From Micromonospora sp. WMMD1155 (GTDB lineage: Bacteria > Actinomycetota > Actinomycetes > Mycobacteriales > Micromonosporaceae), in contig NZ_CP120742.1 of NCBI RefSeq assembly GCF_029581275.1, positions 904,501 to 968,500 on the forward strand: a stretch of DNA of 64,000 nucleotides, in the 5' to 3' direction. Position numbers and translations under genes: made by a program. The notes under the pieces are model-generated. The model was not told where the DNA came from. It worked only from the letters and a program-made list of their open reading frames with translations, and made no database searches. Shown here piece by piece: positions 7,271-17,146 of the stretch (position 1 is the stretch's first letter; each line of letters starts with the position of its first letter).

Positions 7271-9034
7271 ATGGCCGGTCGCCTCCTGCTCGTCTGCCGG
7301 CTGCTGATGCGGGACCTGCGCCGCCGCCGAACCGAAACCATCCTGCTCCTGACCGCGATCACCGCGGCGACCGCCACCCTGACCATCGGCCTCACCCTCA
7401 ACGAGGTCGCCGACCGGCCGTACCAGCAGACCCGGACCGCCACCGCCGGCCCAGACGTGATCGTGACACCCCGGGTCACCGGTCAGGCGGCACTGGACGA
7501 GCTCGCATCGCTGACCACCGGGGCCGGCGTCACCGATCACAGCGGCCCCTTCCCGATCGCCTACCTGACGATGACGGCCCGCGGCACGTCCGCGCACACC
7601 GTGGTAGCGGGCCGGGACACCACACCCGCGTCGCTCGACCGACCCGCCGTGACCGACGGCACCTGGGTACGCCCCGGCGGCGTGGTCGTCGAGCGCGCCT
7701 TCGCCGACGCCCTCGGCGTCCGCACCGGCGACACGGTCGACATCGGCGGCCATCCGTTGCGCGTGCTCGGGACCGCGGTCACCGCCGCGAGAGCGACGTA
7801 CCCCTACGCCGGGTGGCACTACCCCGGCAGCGTCCTCGTCGAGCGGGGCGGCCTGGTTTGGGTAGACCAGAGCGACATCGCCACGCTGGCGGGCGGCCAG
7901 CCGCTGTCGTACACCCTCAACCTCAAACTCGCCGACCCGGCGGCCAGCAGCACGTACCGCATCGGCGACCAACTCACCACCTGGCAGGCGATCAGCTACC
8001 TCAACGGTCGGCTGTACAGCGACGCGCAGATCGCTCTGCTCGTCGGCAGCTGGCTACTCAACGGCCTTGCGCTGGCCGGCGTCGCCGGCATCGTCGCGGG
8101 CCGGATCATCGGCCAGCGTCGCCGAGTGGGACTACTCAAAGCCGTCGGCGCCGGACCGGCCATGATCGCCGTTGTCCACCTCGCCGAATATCTGGCGATC
8201 GGGCTTGCCGCCGCGGCGACGGGACTGGTCACGGGCTGGCTCGCCGCACCCGCGCTGATCCGCCCCAGCGCCGGACTCATCGGCTCCGTCAACGCCCAGC
8301 CTCCCGCGCTGCGCATGGTGGTCGCCGTCACGGTCCTCGCCCTCGCGATCGCCGTGGCGGCGACTCTGGTGCCGGTGCTGCGCGCGGCCGCCACCAGCAC
8401 CGTTCACGCGCTCGCTGACGCCGCGACGCCACCGCGTCGCCGGCGGTGGCGCATCTGGCTGTCGCGGCGGCTGCCCACCGCTCTGCTGATCGGGGTACGC
8501 ATCAACGCGCGCCGGCCGCGTCGCGCCCGGCTGGTCACCGTCAACACCCTGATCACCACGACCACCCTCGTCGGCATCCTCATGGTCGACTCCCAGGCGG
8601 TGCGCTTCGACCTCGGCTACACCGAACTCGCCAATCCCCGGGTGGAACGGGGCGAGCAGGCCACGCTCGTGCTGACCGTCGTGCTGTGCGTCCTCGCGCT
8701 CATCAACGCCGTCGTGAGCGCTTGGACCGCAGTCCTCGACGCCCGGCAACCACTGGCCGTCGCGCGGACGCTCGGTGCGACGCCCGCGCAGGCCGGTCTG
8801 GGCTTGGCGGTGGCGCAACTACTTCCCGCCATACCCGGCGTCGCCGTGGGGATCCCGGCCGGCGTCGGGCTTGTGACGTTCGTCAGCACCGGCGAGGTCC
8901 AGTACCCACCCCACTCCTCGCTGCTCGCCACCGCGCTCGGAGTCCTGCTCGCCATCGCCGCGTTCACCGCCATCCCGGCGATGGTCGCCACCCGGCGTCC
9001 GGTCGTGGACACACTCCGGTCCGCACCGACCTGA
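7271..9034 (+). CDS. FtsX-like ABC transporter permease
   Basis: A 587-residue permease: one N-terminal transmembrane helix (about 20-40), a ~190-residue extracytoplasmic domain, three helices around 255-390, a short cytoplasmic stretch, then another FtsX-type set (about 425-585). This duplicated FtsX/MacB-like plan is typical for exporters of the MacB superfamily in actinobacteria. ATG 7271 follows the ATPase stop directly; earlier in-frame starts lie inside the ATPase gene. It forms an operon with PadR and the ATPase. Confidence 0.87.
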   Translation: MAGRLLLVCRLLMRDLRRRRTETILLLTAITAATATLTIGLTLNEVADRPYQQTRTATAGPDVIVTPRVTGQAALDELASLTTGAGVTDHSGPFPIAYLTMTARGTSAHTVVAGRDTTPASLDRPAVTDGTWVRPGGVVVERAFADALGVRTGDTVDIGGHPLRVLGTAVTAARATYPYAGWHYPGSVLVERGGLVWVDQSDIATLAGGQPLSYTLNLKLADPAASSTYRIGDQLTTWQAISYLNGRLYSDAQIALLVGSWLLNGLALAGVAGIVAGRIIGQRRRVGLLKAVGAGPAMIAVVHLAEYLAIGLAAAATGLVTGWLAAPALIRPSAGLIGSVNAQPPALRMVVAVTVLALAIAVAATLVPVLRAAATSTVHALADAATPPRRRRWRIWLSRRLPTALLIGVRINARRPRRARLVTVNTLITTTTLVGILMVDSQAVRFDLGYTELANPRVERGEQATLVLTVVLCVLALINAVVSAWTAVLDARQPLAVARTLGATPAQAGLGLAVAQLLPAIPGVAVGIPAGVGLVTFVSTGEVQYPPHSSLLATALGVLLAIAAFTAIPAMVATRRPVVDTLRSAPT

Positions 9035-9147
9035 CCGCCGGGGCAACCGATCCCACCCGCCACCGTGCGGCCCTCGACCTCCCGCCCGTGGAACGGGCCG
9101 TGGGGGCTCCGGTCGTCGGGCTCACCCACGTGGCACCATGTTCCGCC

Positions 9148-10032
9148 ATGGATCATGAGGGGCGGTTTCGTCGGACGGCGCTCGCATTGGACATCCCGGA
9201 CGACGAGGTCGGCCGGTTCATCCAGCACCTCCGTCTGTCGATCCGGTTGAGCGCAGGATCCAGCGGTGTTCCGGCCGGGCGGTTCGGCGGGTTGCCCCGG
9301 TTGCCGGTTGGCATGGACTGGCCGTCCGACGGGGTCGGGCCGCTGCCGTTCATCTTCTCGGTCGACTGCGCGGCGCTGCCGAGAGTCGACGGCCTCGGCC
9401 TGCCGGCAGACGGCTCGCTGCTGTTCTTCCTCGATCACGAGCAGGCCGCCGCCACCGGGGAGCGGAGGTACGGGCGCGTCGTGCATGTGCCGGCCGGCAC
9501 CGAGACCACGGTGCCGGCAGGATCCGCCGACCAGCCGTTCGTCGACGAGCAGTACGACGTCGGCGCGACGCTGCGCGCGGAACTCCCCGACTGGTTCGGG
9601 GCGGTCGAGGACCTGGACGAGGACGAGGACGACCTGTCGCCCTTCCAGCAACAGTTGGCTCGTGACCTTGAGCGGGACCTGCCGCACCGTGATGAACTCC
9701 GTGCTCTGGCCGACGATCTCTGGCCGCCTGACGACGGGTACGCCAGCGCCTACGTCGGCGGGTACGCCGACCCGGAGGTGATCAAGAGTTTCGCGGAGCA
9801 GACCCTCGCGTGGCGCGAGAAGACCGGCGAGATCGTCGTCCCGGTCGCGAAATGGTATTCCCATGTGGAGCGGGAAACCCACCGGCTGACGGCCGAGTGG
9901 ATGTCGCTCGCCCGTTTTCCGGTAGCCGGCGACCTCTATTACCGAAGCGTCGGGAGTTTCGTGATCCGTCACGACGACCTGGCCGCCGGCCGGCTGGACG
10001 AGGCGCTCTCCATGGCTGAATTGATCCCATAG
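9148..10032 (+). CDS. DUF1963 (YwqG-like) family protein
   Basis: A 294-residue protein with features of the DUF1963/YwqG family: the GGLPRLPVGMDWP segment near 50, FIFSVDCAALP near 70, and the SLLFFLDHE strand. An acidic patch (DLDEDEDD) lies near 155. The family has no assigned biochemical role. ATG 9148 is chosen because homology begins shortly after it; no strong ribosome binding site is seen. It is separated from the upstream permease gene by 113 bp and followed by 136 bp without a gene, so it is probably a single-gene unit. Confidence 0.78.
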   Translation: MDHEGRFRRTALALDIPDDEVGRFIQHLRLSIRLSAGSSGVPAGRFGGLPRLPVGMDWPSDGVGPLPFIFSVDCAALPRVDGLGLPADGSLLFFLDHEQAAATGERRYGRVVHVPAGTETTVPAGSADQPFVDEQYDVGATLRAELPDWFGAVEDLDEDEDDLSPFQQQLARDLERDLPHRDELRALADDLWPPDDGYASAYVGGYADPEVIKSFAEQTLAWREKTGEIVVPVAKWYSHVERETHRLTAEWMSLARFPVAGDLYYRSVGSFVIRHDDLAAGRLDEALSMAELIP

Positions 10033-10168
10033 CACACCGGCGAACCCAGCCCCGGCCAGAGCGGAGAACCCACAAACTCACAATCGACCCACAGCCGCGA
10101 CCATCCGACTACCCTCGGTGAGGGACAGCGCGGTCGTGCCGGGCGCGACGCCCGGGAGGTGATAGCGG

Positions 10169-11029
10169 ATGGCCGTACCCGCCGACGCGGCGGTGCTGGT
10201 CGGCCTCGGGTCGACCCTCGACCTCCCGGTCGTCGAACAGGCCGCGCAGGAGGCCGCCGGCCACCGCCGGGCACTGCACCTGCTGCACACGTTCGACTGG
10301 CAGGCGGCCTTCGCCGCGGACACCGTCGCCGCACCCCGCGACGAGGCCGAGAAGCTGATCACCACGGCGGCCCAACTCGCGCACCAGACCGAGCCGGAGC
10401 TGACCGTCCGCAGCGAGATCGTCGAGAGCGCCATGCTGCCGACCCTGATCCGCCGGTCGGAGACGGCCTTCCTGCTGGCCGTCGGCGACAGCGGGATGGC
10501 GGGCAGCGGTCAGTGCGTACCGGCCGAGACCCCGGCCGTGCAGTTGGCCGCCCGGGCCGGCTGCCCCCTGCTCGTGGTACGTCGCGAGCCGCCGCCGCAG
10601 GGCCCGGTGCTGGTCGGGGTGGACGGCTCACCCAGCTCACACCTCGCGCTGCAGTGGGCCCTGCAGTGCGCGGCCCGCCGGGACGGCCGGCTGTTGGCGC
10701 TGCGGGCGGTGGAGTACGACGAGGACACCGACGCGGTCGCCGAGCAGCTGAACGAGGCGTTGACCCAGCACGTCGGCAGCAACGGCGCGGTGCCCGTCGA
10801 GTGCCGTGTCGTGCGAGGTGACCCCGCCGAGGTGCTGATCGACGCGTCCCGCTCGGCGCAGGTGGTGCTCGTCGCCGCCCGTGGCGACGAACCGGGCCGA
10901 GCCATGTTGGGTGCGGTCGCCCAGTCCCTGCTCTACCACTCACCGGCTCCGGTCGTCGTCGTCCGTGGCCTGGCCGAGAAGCCGCTGACCGGGCCCGACG
11001 CCCATCCGACGCGGGACCAACGGCCCTGA
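10169..11029 (+). CDS. Universal stress protein, two tandem UspA domains
   Basis: A 286-residue protein with two UspA folds. The second (about 145-275) begins with [15 protein letters not shown] and ends with [12 protein letters not shown]; its ATP-binding glycine loop is only partly conserved ([16 protein letters not shown]). The first domain (1-135) is more divergent. Tandem UspA proteins are typical of actinobacteria and respond to hypoxia, stationary phase or nutrient stress. GTGATAGCGG before ATG 10169 includes a GGGAGGTGA ribosome binding site. It is the first gene of a likely Usp-phosphoketolase-Usp operon (65 bp to the next start). Confidence 0.9.
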   Translation: MAVPADAAVLVGLGSTLDLPVVEQAAQEAAGHRRALHLLHTFDWQAAFAADTVAAPRDEAEKLITTAAQLAHQTEPELTVRSEIVESAMLPTLIRRSETAFLLAVGDSGMAGSGQCVPAETPAVQLAARAGCPLLVVRREPPPQGPVLVGVDGSPSSHLALQWALQCAARRDGRLLALRAVEYDEDTDAVAEQLNEALTQHVGSNGAVPVECRVVRGDPAEVLIDASRSAQVVLVAARGDEPGRAMLGAVAQSLLYHSPAPVVVVRGLAEKPLTGPDAHPTRDQRP

Positions 11030-11093
11030 CCCCGGGGCATCCGCAGCGGCGAGGCTGAAGCCCGGAGGCCCCCTACCCGCGAGAGGCAGCACC

Positions 11094-13487
11094 ATGGACA
11101 CCGCTCTCGACACCCACACCGTTCTGACCGACGAGGAACTTCACCGGCTGCACGCCTACTGGCGAGCCGCGAACTACCTCACCGTCGGGCAGATCTACCT
11201 GCTCGACAACCCGCTGCTGCGCGACCCGCTGACCGCCGACGACATCAAGCCCCGGCTGCTCGGGCACTGGGGCACCAGCCCCGGGCTCAACCTGATCTAC
11301 GCCCACCTCAACCGGGTGATCGTGGCCCGCGACCTCAACGCCATGCTGGTCACCGGCCCCGGCCACGGCGGCCCGGCGATCGTGGCCAACACCTGGTTGG
11401 AGGGCACCTGGTCGGAGCGCTACCACGACGTGGCACGCGACGAGGTCGGGATGTCCCGGCTGTTCCGCCAGTTCTCCTTCCCGGGCGGCATCCCCAGCCA
11501 CGTCGCGGCGGACGTGCCGGGTTCGATCCACGAGGGCGGCGAACTGGGGTACGCGTTGAGCCACGCCTACGGCGCCGCGTTCGACCACCCGGACCTGGTG
11601 GTGGCCTGCGTGATCGGCGACGGAGAGGCGGAGACCGGCCCGCTGGCCGGCAGTTGGCTGTCCAACGTCTTCCTCAACCCGGCGCGCGACGGCGCGGTGC
11701 TGCCCATCCTGCACCTCAACGGCTACAAGATCGCCAACCCGACCGTGCTGTCCCGGATCCCCGAGGCCGACCTGCTCGACCTCCTGCGCGGGTCGGGCTA
11801 CCAGCCGTACGTGGTGGCCGGTGACGACCCCGCCCAGGTGCACCGCGCCCTCGCCGCGACCATGGACCGCACCCTGGACGAGATCGCCGAGATCCAGCGG
11901 CGGGCCCGCTCCCAGGGCGTCGTCGAACGTCCCCGCTGGCCGATGATCGTCCTGCGGACGCCGAAGGGCTGGACCGGCCCCCGCGAGGTCGACGGCGCCC
12001 AGGTCGAAGGCACCTTCCACGCCCACCAGGTGCCGCTGGCGGGGGTCCGCGACAACCCCGCCCACCTGGCCGAGTTGGAGCGGTGGCTGCGCAGCTACCG
12101 GCCGGAGGAGTTGTTCGACGCGACCGGCGCGCCGGTCGACGAGGTGCGGACCCTGCCGCCGCGCGGGGATCGGCGGATGAGCGCCAATCCGGTCACCAAC
12201 GGCGGCGTGGTGCTGCGCGACCTGACCCTGCCGGACTTCCGCGACTACGCCGTGGAGGTCCCCGAGCCGGGTCGACCGATGGCCGGCGCGACAGGTGCGC
12301 TCGGGCCGTGGATCCGGGACGTCATCGGCGCCAACCCGCAGACGTTCCGACTGTTCGGCCCGGACGAGGTCGCGTCCAACCGGCTGGGTGCCGCGTTCGA
12401 GGTGACCGACCGCGCGTGGATGGCCGCCACGGTGCCCGGCGACGACCACCTATCCCCCGACGGCCGGGTCATGGAGGTGCTCTCCGAGCACCTGTGCCAG
12501 GGCTGGTTGGAGGGCTACCTGCTCACCGGCCGGCACGGCGTGTTCACCAGCTACGAGGCGTTCATCCACATCGTCGACTCGATGCTCAACCAGCACGCCA
12601 AGTGGCTGAAGGTGACCCGGGCCATCCCCTGGCGGCAGCCGCTCGCCTCGCTGAACTACCTGCTGTCCAGCCACGTGTGGCGGCAGGACCACAACGGCTT
12701 CTCCCACCAGGACCCGGGTTTCATCGACCACGTGGTCAACAAGAAGGCCGAAGTGGTACGCGTCTACCTGCCGCCGGACGCCAACACCCTGCTCGCCACG
12801 ATGGACCACTGCCTGCGCAGCCGGCACTACATCAACGTGGTGGTGGCCGGTAAGCAGGCCGCCCCGAACTGGTTGACGATGACCGAGGCGATCCAGCACA
12901 CCCGACGCGGCCTCGGCATCTGGGAGTGGGCCAGCAACGACGGCGGCAGCGAGCCGGACGTGGTGCTCGCCTGCTGCGGTGACGTGCCCACCCTGGAGAC
13001 GTTGGCCGCCGTCGAGCTGCTGCGCCGACACCTCCCCGAGTTGAAGGTGCGACTGGTCAACGTGGTCGACCTGATGCGACTCCAGCCGGACACCGAGCAC
13101 CCGCACGGCCTGACCGACAAGGAGTTCGACACCATCTTCACCGCGGACCGGCCGGTCATCTTCGCGTACCACGGCTATCCGTGGCTGATCCACCGGCTCA
13201 CCTACCGCCGCACCAACCACGAGAACCTGCACGTGCGCGGCTACAAGGAGGAGGGCACCACCACCACCCCGTTCGACATGGTGATGCTCAACGACCTGGA
13301 CCGCTTCCACCTGGTCATCGACGTCATCGACCGGGTGCCCGGCCTGGCCGCCCGCGCCGCCCACCTGCGTCAGCAGATGGTCGACGCCCGGCAGGCGGCC
13401 CGCGACTACACCCGCCGGTACGGCGAGGACGACCCCCAGGTCGCCGAGTGGCGTTGGGTCCGCGAAACCGACCCCACCAACCCCTGA
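11094..13487 (+). CDS. xfp: Xylulose-5-phosphate/fructose-6-phosphate phosphoketolase
   Basis: A 797-residue thiamine-diphosphate enzyme that splits xylulose 5-phosphate or fructose 6-phosphate with phosphate, giving acetyl phosphate and glyceraldehyde 3-phosphate or erythrose 4-phosphate. Family landmarks are the N-terminal [22 protein letters not shown] near 60, the GHGGPA loop near 85, the [10 protein letters not shown] thiamine-binding motif near 177, and the later [12 protein letters not shown] and [13 protein letters not shown] segments. Length fits the family (about 790-825). Acetyl phosphate can feed ATP synthesis through acetate kinase, useful when respiration slows. That fits its position between two universal stress protein genes. 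Confidence 0.95.
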   Translation: MDTALDTHTVLTDEELHRLHAYWRAANYLTVGQIYLLDNPLLRDPLTADDIKPRLLGHWGTSPGLNLIYAHLNRVIVARDLNAMLVTGPGHGGPAIVANTWLEGTWSERYHDVARDEVGMSRLFRQFSFPGGIPSHVAADVPGSIHEGGELGYALSHAYGAAFDHPDLVVACVIGDGEAETGPLAGSWLSNVFLNPARDGAVLPILHLNGYKIANPTVLSRIPEADLLDLLRGSGYQPYVVAGDDPAQVHRALAATMDRTLDEIAEIQRRARSQGVVERPRWPMIVLRTPKGWTGPREVDGAQVEGTFHAHQVPLAGVRDNPAHLAELERWLRSYRPEELFDATGAPVDEVRTLPPRGDRRMSANPVTNGGVVLRDLTLPDFRDYAVEVPEPGRPMAGATGALGPWIRDVIGANPQTFRLFGPDEVASNRLGAAFEVTDRAWMAATVPGDDHLSPDGRVMEVLSEHLCQGWLEGYLLTGRHGVFTSYEAFIHIVDSMLNQHAKWLKVTRAIPWRQPLASLNYLLSSHVWRQDHNGFSHQDPGFIDHVVNKKAEVVRVYLPPDANTLLATMDHCLRSRHYINVVVAGKQAAPNWLTMTEAIQHTRRGLGIWEWASNDGGSEPDVVLACCGDVPTLETLAAVELLRRHLPELKVRLVNVVDLMRLQPDTEHPHGLTDKEFDTIFTADRPVIFAYHGYPWLIHRLTYRRTNHENLHVRGYKEEGTTTTPFDMVMLNDLDRFHLVIDVIDRVPGLAARAAHLRQQMVDARQAARDYTRRYGEDDPQVAEWRWVRETDPTNP

Positions 13488-13498
13488 AGGAGGACGAC

Positions 13499-14344
13499 GT
13501 GCGCGACGCGGAGATCCTGGTCGGCTACGACGGCTCCACCGACGCGTCGGTGGCCCTCGACTGGGCGCTGGAGGAGGCTCGGCACAGCGGCCAACCGGTG
13601 CGGTTGGCGTACGTCTTCGAGTGGCTGACCGTCGCCGGCTGGGTCGGACCGGGCGTGGCGCCCGGGGTGTGGCCGGACGACACCGCCCGCCGACAGGTCG
13701 ACGACCTGGTCCGCGGCGCGGCGGCGGACGCCTCCGCCGCGAACCCCGGTCTGACGGTCACCGGCGAGGTCTACGACGGGCCGCCGGCCCTGGTGTTGCA
13801 GGAACGCTCGGCGGACGCGGGCCTGTTGGTGCTCGGCAGCCGGGGGCACGGCGGTTTCGGTGGTCTGCTGGCCGGGTCGACGGCGGTGTCGGTGGCCGCG
13901 CACGCGCACTGCCCGGTCGTGGTGGTCCGCGACGGGACGACCGGTGGGCCGGACGGCCCGGTGGCGGTCGGCGTGGACGGCTCGGACCCGTCACTGGTGG
14001 CGCTCGGCTTCGCCGCCGAACGGGCCGCCCGACGGCAGGTGTCGCTGCGCGTCCTGCACGCCTGGACACCGGGCCCCGGCGGGGCGGCCGGCGTGCCCGA
14101 CGAGCGGGCGTCGGTCGAGGCGGCGTTGGAGCCGTGGCGACGGACGTTCCCCACGCTGGACATCACCGTCGACCTCGTCGCGGGCAGCCCGGCGGCGACG
14201 CTGATCGAGGCGAGCCGCGACGCGCGGCTGGTGGTGGTCGGCAGCCGGGGCCGGGGCGGGTTGGCCGGGATGCTGCTCGGCTCGGTGAGCCAGCAACTGA
14301 TCCAGCACTCGCACTGCCCGGTCGCGGTGGTCCGGGAACGCTGA
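13499..14344 (+). CDS. Universal stress protein, two tandem UspA domains
   Basis: A 281-residue protein with two well-conserved UspA domains. Each has an intact nucleotide loop: GSRGHGGFGGLLAGSTA with HCPVVVVR in the first, and GSRGRGGLAGMLLGSVS with HCPVAVVR in the second. ATP binding is thus likely in both halves, in contrast to the more degenerate paralogue upstream of xfp. Start GTG 13499 follows AAGGAGGA by five bases and lies 11 bp after the phosphoketolase stop, so it is in the same operon. The gene is convergent with the epimerase, three bases apart. Confidence 0.92.
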   Translation: MRDAEILVGYDGSTDASVALDWALEEARHSGQPVRLAYVFEWLTVAGWVGPGVAPGVWPDDTARRQVDDLVRGAAADASAANPGLTVTGEVYDGPPALVLQERSADAGLLVLGSRGHGGFGGLLAGSTAVSVAAHAHCPVVVVRDGTTGGPDGPVAVGVDGSDPSLVALGFAAERAARRQVSLRVLHAWTPGPGGAAGVPDERASVEAALEPWRRTFPTLDITVDLVAGSPAATLIEASRDARLVVVGSRGRGGLAGMLLGSVSQQLIQHSHCPVAVVRER

Positions 14345-14347
14345 GGC

Positions 14348-15340
14348 TCAGGCGGCGAGCAGTGCGGCCTCCCGGGCCGGGTCCAGGCCGATCGAGCTGC
14401 GATGCGGTCGCCCGGCGCGCGGCGGAACCGCACCGACGGCGCGTAGCCACCGCCAGGTGTCGGCGACGGTCTCGGCGACCGGCCGGCAGGTCAACCCGGC
14501 CGCGAGGGCACGGGTCACGTCCCGCTCCAGCAACCCCCGGTACGGGTGGTCGGTCGGCATCCAGATCGGCAGGTCGCTCCACGGCTGCACACCGGCGGCG
14601 ACGATCCGAGCCGGATCGGTCCAGCGCAGCCGGGCGTCCGCACCGGTGGCGGCCACGCACGCGTCGAGGAGTTCACCCATCGTGGTCTGCGCCGGACGGC
14701 CGACCGCGTTGAACGTGCCGCCCACCCGCCGGGCGCCCGCGTCCAGCATCCACGCCGCCAGATCGCGGACGTCGACGTACTGCACCGACAGGTCCGCCGG
14801 CCCGGGCGCGAGCACGTCACCGCCGCGCTCGACGCGCCGCAGCCACCAGGGAAGCCGGCCGACGTCCTCCCCCGGACCCAGGATCAGACCGGCCCGGGCG
14901 ATCAGCGCCCGGTCGCCGAACACCTCCCGTACGGCACGTTCGGCACCGGCCTTGAGCTGCGGGTAGTCGCCGTCGACGGAGTCCGCGTCGGCGTCCACCA
15001 CCGGAGAGTCCTCGTTCAGCCCGTGCGCCGACGGGTCGCGGTAGACCGAACCGCTGGACACGTACACGTAGTGGCGCACCGACCCGGCGAGGGCGCGGGC
15101 GGCGTCGCGGGCCGCCCGTGGCGCACCGTCCCAGGTGTCCACCACCAGGTCCCAGCCACCGCCGGCCAGCGCCGCCAGGCCGTCCGGCGCGGTGCGGTCA
15201 CCCCGCAACCGGTGTACGCCGGGAGGCACCGCGCCGTGCAGCCCCCGGTTGAACACCGTCACCGACCAGCCGCGGCGTACGCCCTCGGTGACCGTCGCGC
15301 CGCCCACGAAACCCGTTCCGCCCAGCACCAGCAGTCTCAT
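14348..15340 (-). CDS. NAD-dependent epimerase/dehydratase family protein
   Basis: A 330-residue extended SDR protein. The Rossmann motif GGTGFVGG lies near residues 6-13, VSSGSVY supplies the catalytic Ser, and YPQLK supplies the Tyr-x3-Lys pair. A C-terminal substrate domain contains NAVGRPAQTTMGELL. The subgroup resembles plant and bacterial isoflavone-reductase or RNA-binding-protein-like SDRs, whose substrates vary, so I do not assign one. An ATG at 15448 is in frame, but residues before MRLLVLGG do not look like protein of this family; ATG 15340 is chosen. It lies convergent to the Usp gene and divergent from the ABC operon. Confidence 0.85.
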   Translation of the reverse strand: MRLLVLGGTGFVGGATVTEGVRRGWSVTVFNRGLHGAVPPGVHRLRGDRTAPDGLAALAGGGWDLVVDTWDGAPRAARDAARALAGSVRHYVYVSSGSVYRDPSAHGLNEDSPVVDADADSVDGDYPQLKAGAERAVREVFGDRALIARAGLILGPGEDVGRLPWWLRRVERGGDVLAPGPADLSVQYVDVRDLAAWMLDAGARRVGGTFNAVGRPAQTTMGELLDACVAATGADARLRWTDPARIVAAGVQPWSDLPIWMPTDHPYRGLLERDVTRALAAGLTCRPVAETVADTWRWLRAVGAVPPRAGRPHRSSIGLDPAREAALLAA

Positions 15341-15493
15341 GGGCTCCACCCTGCCCGCGACGGCCGGAGGAGGACACCCCCGTTCACCGGTAGCGGATCT
15401 GCTCGTGGCAGAACCGCTGACCGCCGTCCAGGATGCAGGAAAAGCCACCCAGGGCCATGGTCAACGACGCCGCCGGTTGCGAAACTGCTGGGA

Positions 15494-16426
15494 ATGTCCA
15501 GCACACCGCTGTCCCTGCCGCAGCCATCCGCGCGGGCACCCGAGTTCGGCCGGGACGCGCTCATCGTCTGCGAGAGCCTGGTGCGGATCTACCAGTCCGG
15601 TTCCATCGAGGTGCAGGCGCTGCAAGGGCTGGACCTGGTCGTGGAGAGCGGTGAGCTGGTCGCCGTCGTCGGCGCCTCCGGGTCGGGCAAGTCGACGTTG
15701 CTGTCGATCCTGGCCGGCATCGACGCCCCCACCGCCGGGCGGGTCCGGGTCGACAGGTGGAACCTGCTGGCGATGTCCCGCGCGGACCGGGTGGACTACC
15801 GGCGGCACACCGTCGGGTTCATCCGGCAGCAGACGGCGAGCAACCTGATCCCCTACCTGACCGCGCGGGAGATGGTGGACCTGCCGATGGCGGCGGCCCG
15901 CACCGCGAAGGGGGAGCGCCGGGAACGCGCGGCCGAACTGCTGGACAGCCTCGGTGTCGCCGACTGCGCCGACCGGCGCCCCGGGCAGCTCTCCGGGGGG
16001 CAGCAGATGCGGGTCGCGATCGCGGTGGCGCTGGCCAACCAGCCGCGGGTCCTGCTCGCCGACGAGCCCACCGGCGAGTTGGACGCCGCCACGTCCGCGG
16101 AGGTCTTCGGTGTGCTGCGGGACGTCAACCGGCGGTACGGCGTCACCGTCGTCGTGGTGACCCACGACCCGGAGGTCAGCGGTCAGGTCGAACGGACCGT
16201 CGCGATCCGGGACGGGCGCACCAGCAGCGAGGTGCTGCGCCGCACCACCACCGACGCGGCGGGCGACACGCACACGATCGCCGAGGAGTACGCCGTCATG
16301 GACCGGGCCGGGCGGGTCCAGGTGCCCCGCGAGTTCCGCCAGGCGCTGGCGCTGACCCGACGGGTCCGGCTCGCCCTGGAACCCGACCACATCACGATCC
16401 GCCCCGACTCGGAAACCGGCGAATGA
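15494..16426 (+). CDS. ABC ATPase with a C-terminal AbrB-like domain
   Basis: A 310-residue protein. Residues 24-245 are an ABC ATPase: Walker A GASGSGKST at 60-68, signature LSGGQ at 166-170, Walker B VLLADEP near 186 and VVTHD. The Q-loop reads FIRQQ instead of the usual FVFQ. After a short linker, residues 264-304 (EYAVMDRAGRVQVPREF and a following hairpin ending ITIRP) match the pattern of a SpoVT/AbrB swapped-hairpin domain, normally a DNA-binding or dimerisation module. Start ATG 15494 follows a GGGA; much longer in-frame upstream sequence is antisense to the epimerase. ATGA overlap with the next ATPase gene. Confidence 0.85.
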   Translation: MSSTPLSLPQPSARAPEFGRDALIVCESLVRIYQSGSIEVQALQGLDLVVESGELVAVVGASGSGKSTLLSILAGIDAPTAGRVRVDRWNLLAMSRADRVDYRRHTVGFIRQQTASNLIPYLTAREMVDLPMAAARTAKGERRERAAELLDSLGVADCADRRPGQLSGGQQMRVAIAVALANQPRVLLADEPTGELDAATSAEVFGVLRDVNRRYGVTVVVVTHDPEVSGQVERTVAIRDGRTSSEVLRRTTTDAAGDTHTIAEEYAVMDRAGRVQVPREFRQALALTRRVRLALEPDHITIRPDSETGE

Positions 16427-17145
16427 GGAGCGAGCCGCTGCTGCGCGTGCGCGACGTACACCGGCGCTTCCGCACCGGGCCGACCGTCGTACACGCCCTG
16501 CGCGGGGTGTCGTTCGACGTGGCCGCCGGCTCCATGGTGGCCCTCGTCGGCCGGTCCGGGTCGGGCAAGACCACCCTGCTCAACGTCATCGGCGGCCTGG
16601 ACCGCCCGGACGCCGGCACCGTGCACGTCAACGACACCGACGTCACCGCGCTCGACGAGGACGGCCTGTCCCGGCTGCGGCGCGAGACGCTGTCGTACGT
16701 CTTCCAGAGCTTCGGGTTGATCCCGGTGTTGTCGGCGGCGGAGAACGTCGCCGCCCCGCTGCGGCTGGCCCGCGCCGCCCCGGCCGACCGCGAGCGACGG
16801 GTCGAGTTGCTGCTGGAGTTGGTCGGCCTGACCGACCACGCCGGGCAGCGTCCGGCCGAGCTGTCCGGCGGCCAGCAGCAGCGGGTGGCGATCGCCCGCG
16901 CGCTGGCCGCGTCGCCCCGGCTCCTGCTCGCCGACGAGCCCACCGGGCAACTGGACGCCGAGACGGGCCTGTCGGTGATGGCCCTGCTGCGCGGCATCGT
17001 GGAATCCGAAGGCGTCACCGTGCTGGTGTCGACGCACGACCCGGTGATGATGGCCCTGGCCGACCGGGTGATCCGCATCCAGGACGGGCACCTCGACGAT
17101 CAGACGGCCGGGCAGCCGTACCAGCCCGTGCCGGACGTCAGGTGA
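16423..17145 (+). CDS. ABC transporter ATP-binding protein (second ATPase of the exporter)
   Basis: A 240-residue LolD/MacB-type ATPase with Walker A GRSGSGKTT near 44, Q-loop YVFQSFGL, signature LSGGQQQRVAIARAL, Walker B LLLADEP and STHD. It is translationally coupled to the AbrB-tailed ATPase (ATGA) and ends one base before the first permease's GTG. Two ATPases plus two permeases suggest a heteromeric exporter of ATPase-A/B and permease-1/2 composition. Confidence 0.9.
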   Translation: MRSEPLLRVRDVHRRFRTGPTVVHALRGVSFDVAAGSMVALVGRSGSGKTTLLNVIGGLDRPDAGTVHVNDTDVTALDEDGLSRLRRETLSYVFQSFGLIPVLSAAENVAAPLRLARAAPADRERRVELLLELVGLTDHAGQRPAELSGGQQQRVAIARALAASPRLLLADEPTGQLDAETGLSVMALLRGIVESEGVTVLVSTHDPVMMALADRVIRIQDGHLDDQTAGQPYQPVPDVR

Positions 17146-17146
17146 C

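Noticed and set aside
10090..10168. A DosR-type hypoxia box before the first universal stress protein
   Set aside because: Only a loose GGGAC...GTC arrangement is present; the symmetric core is not convincing.
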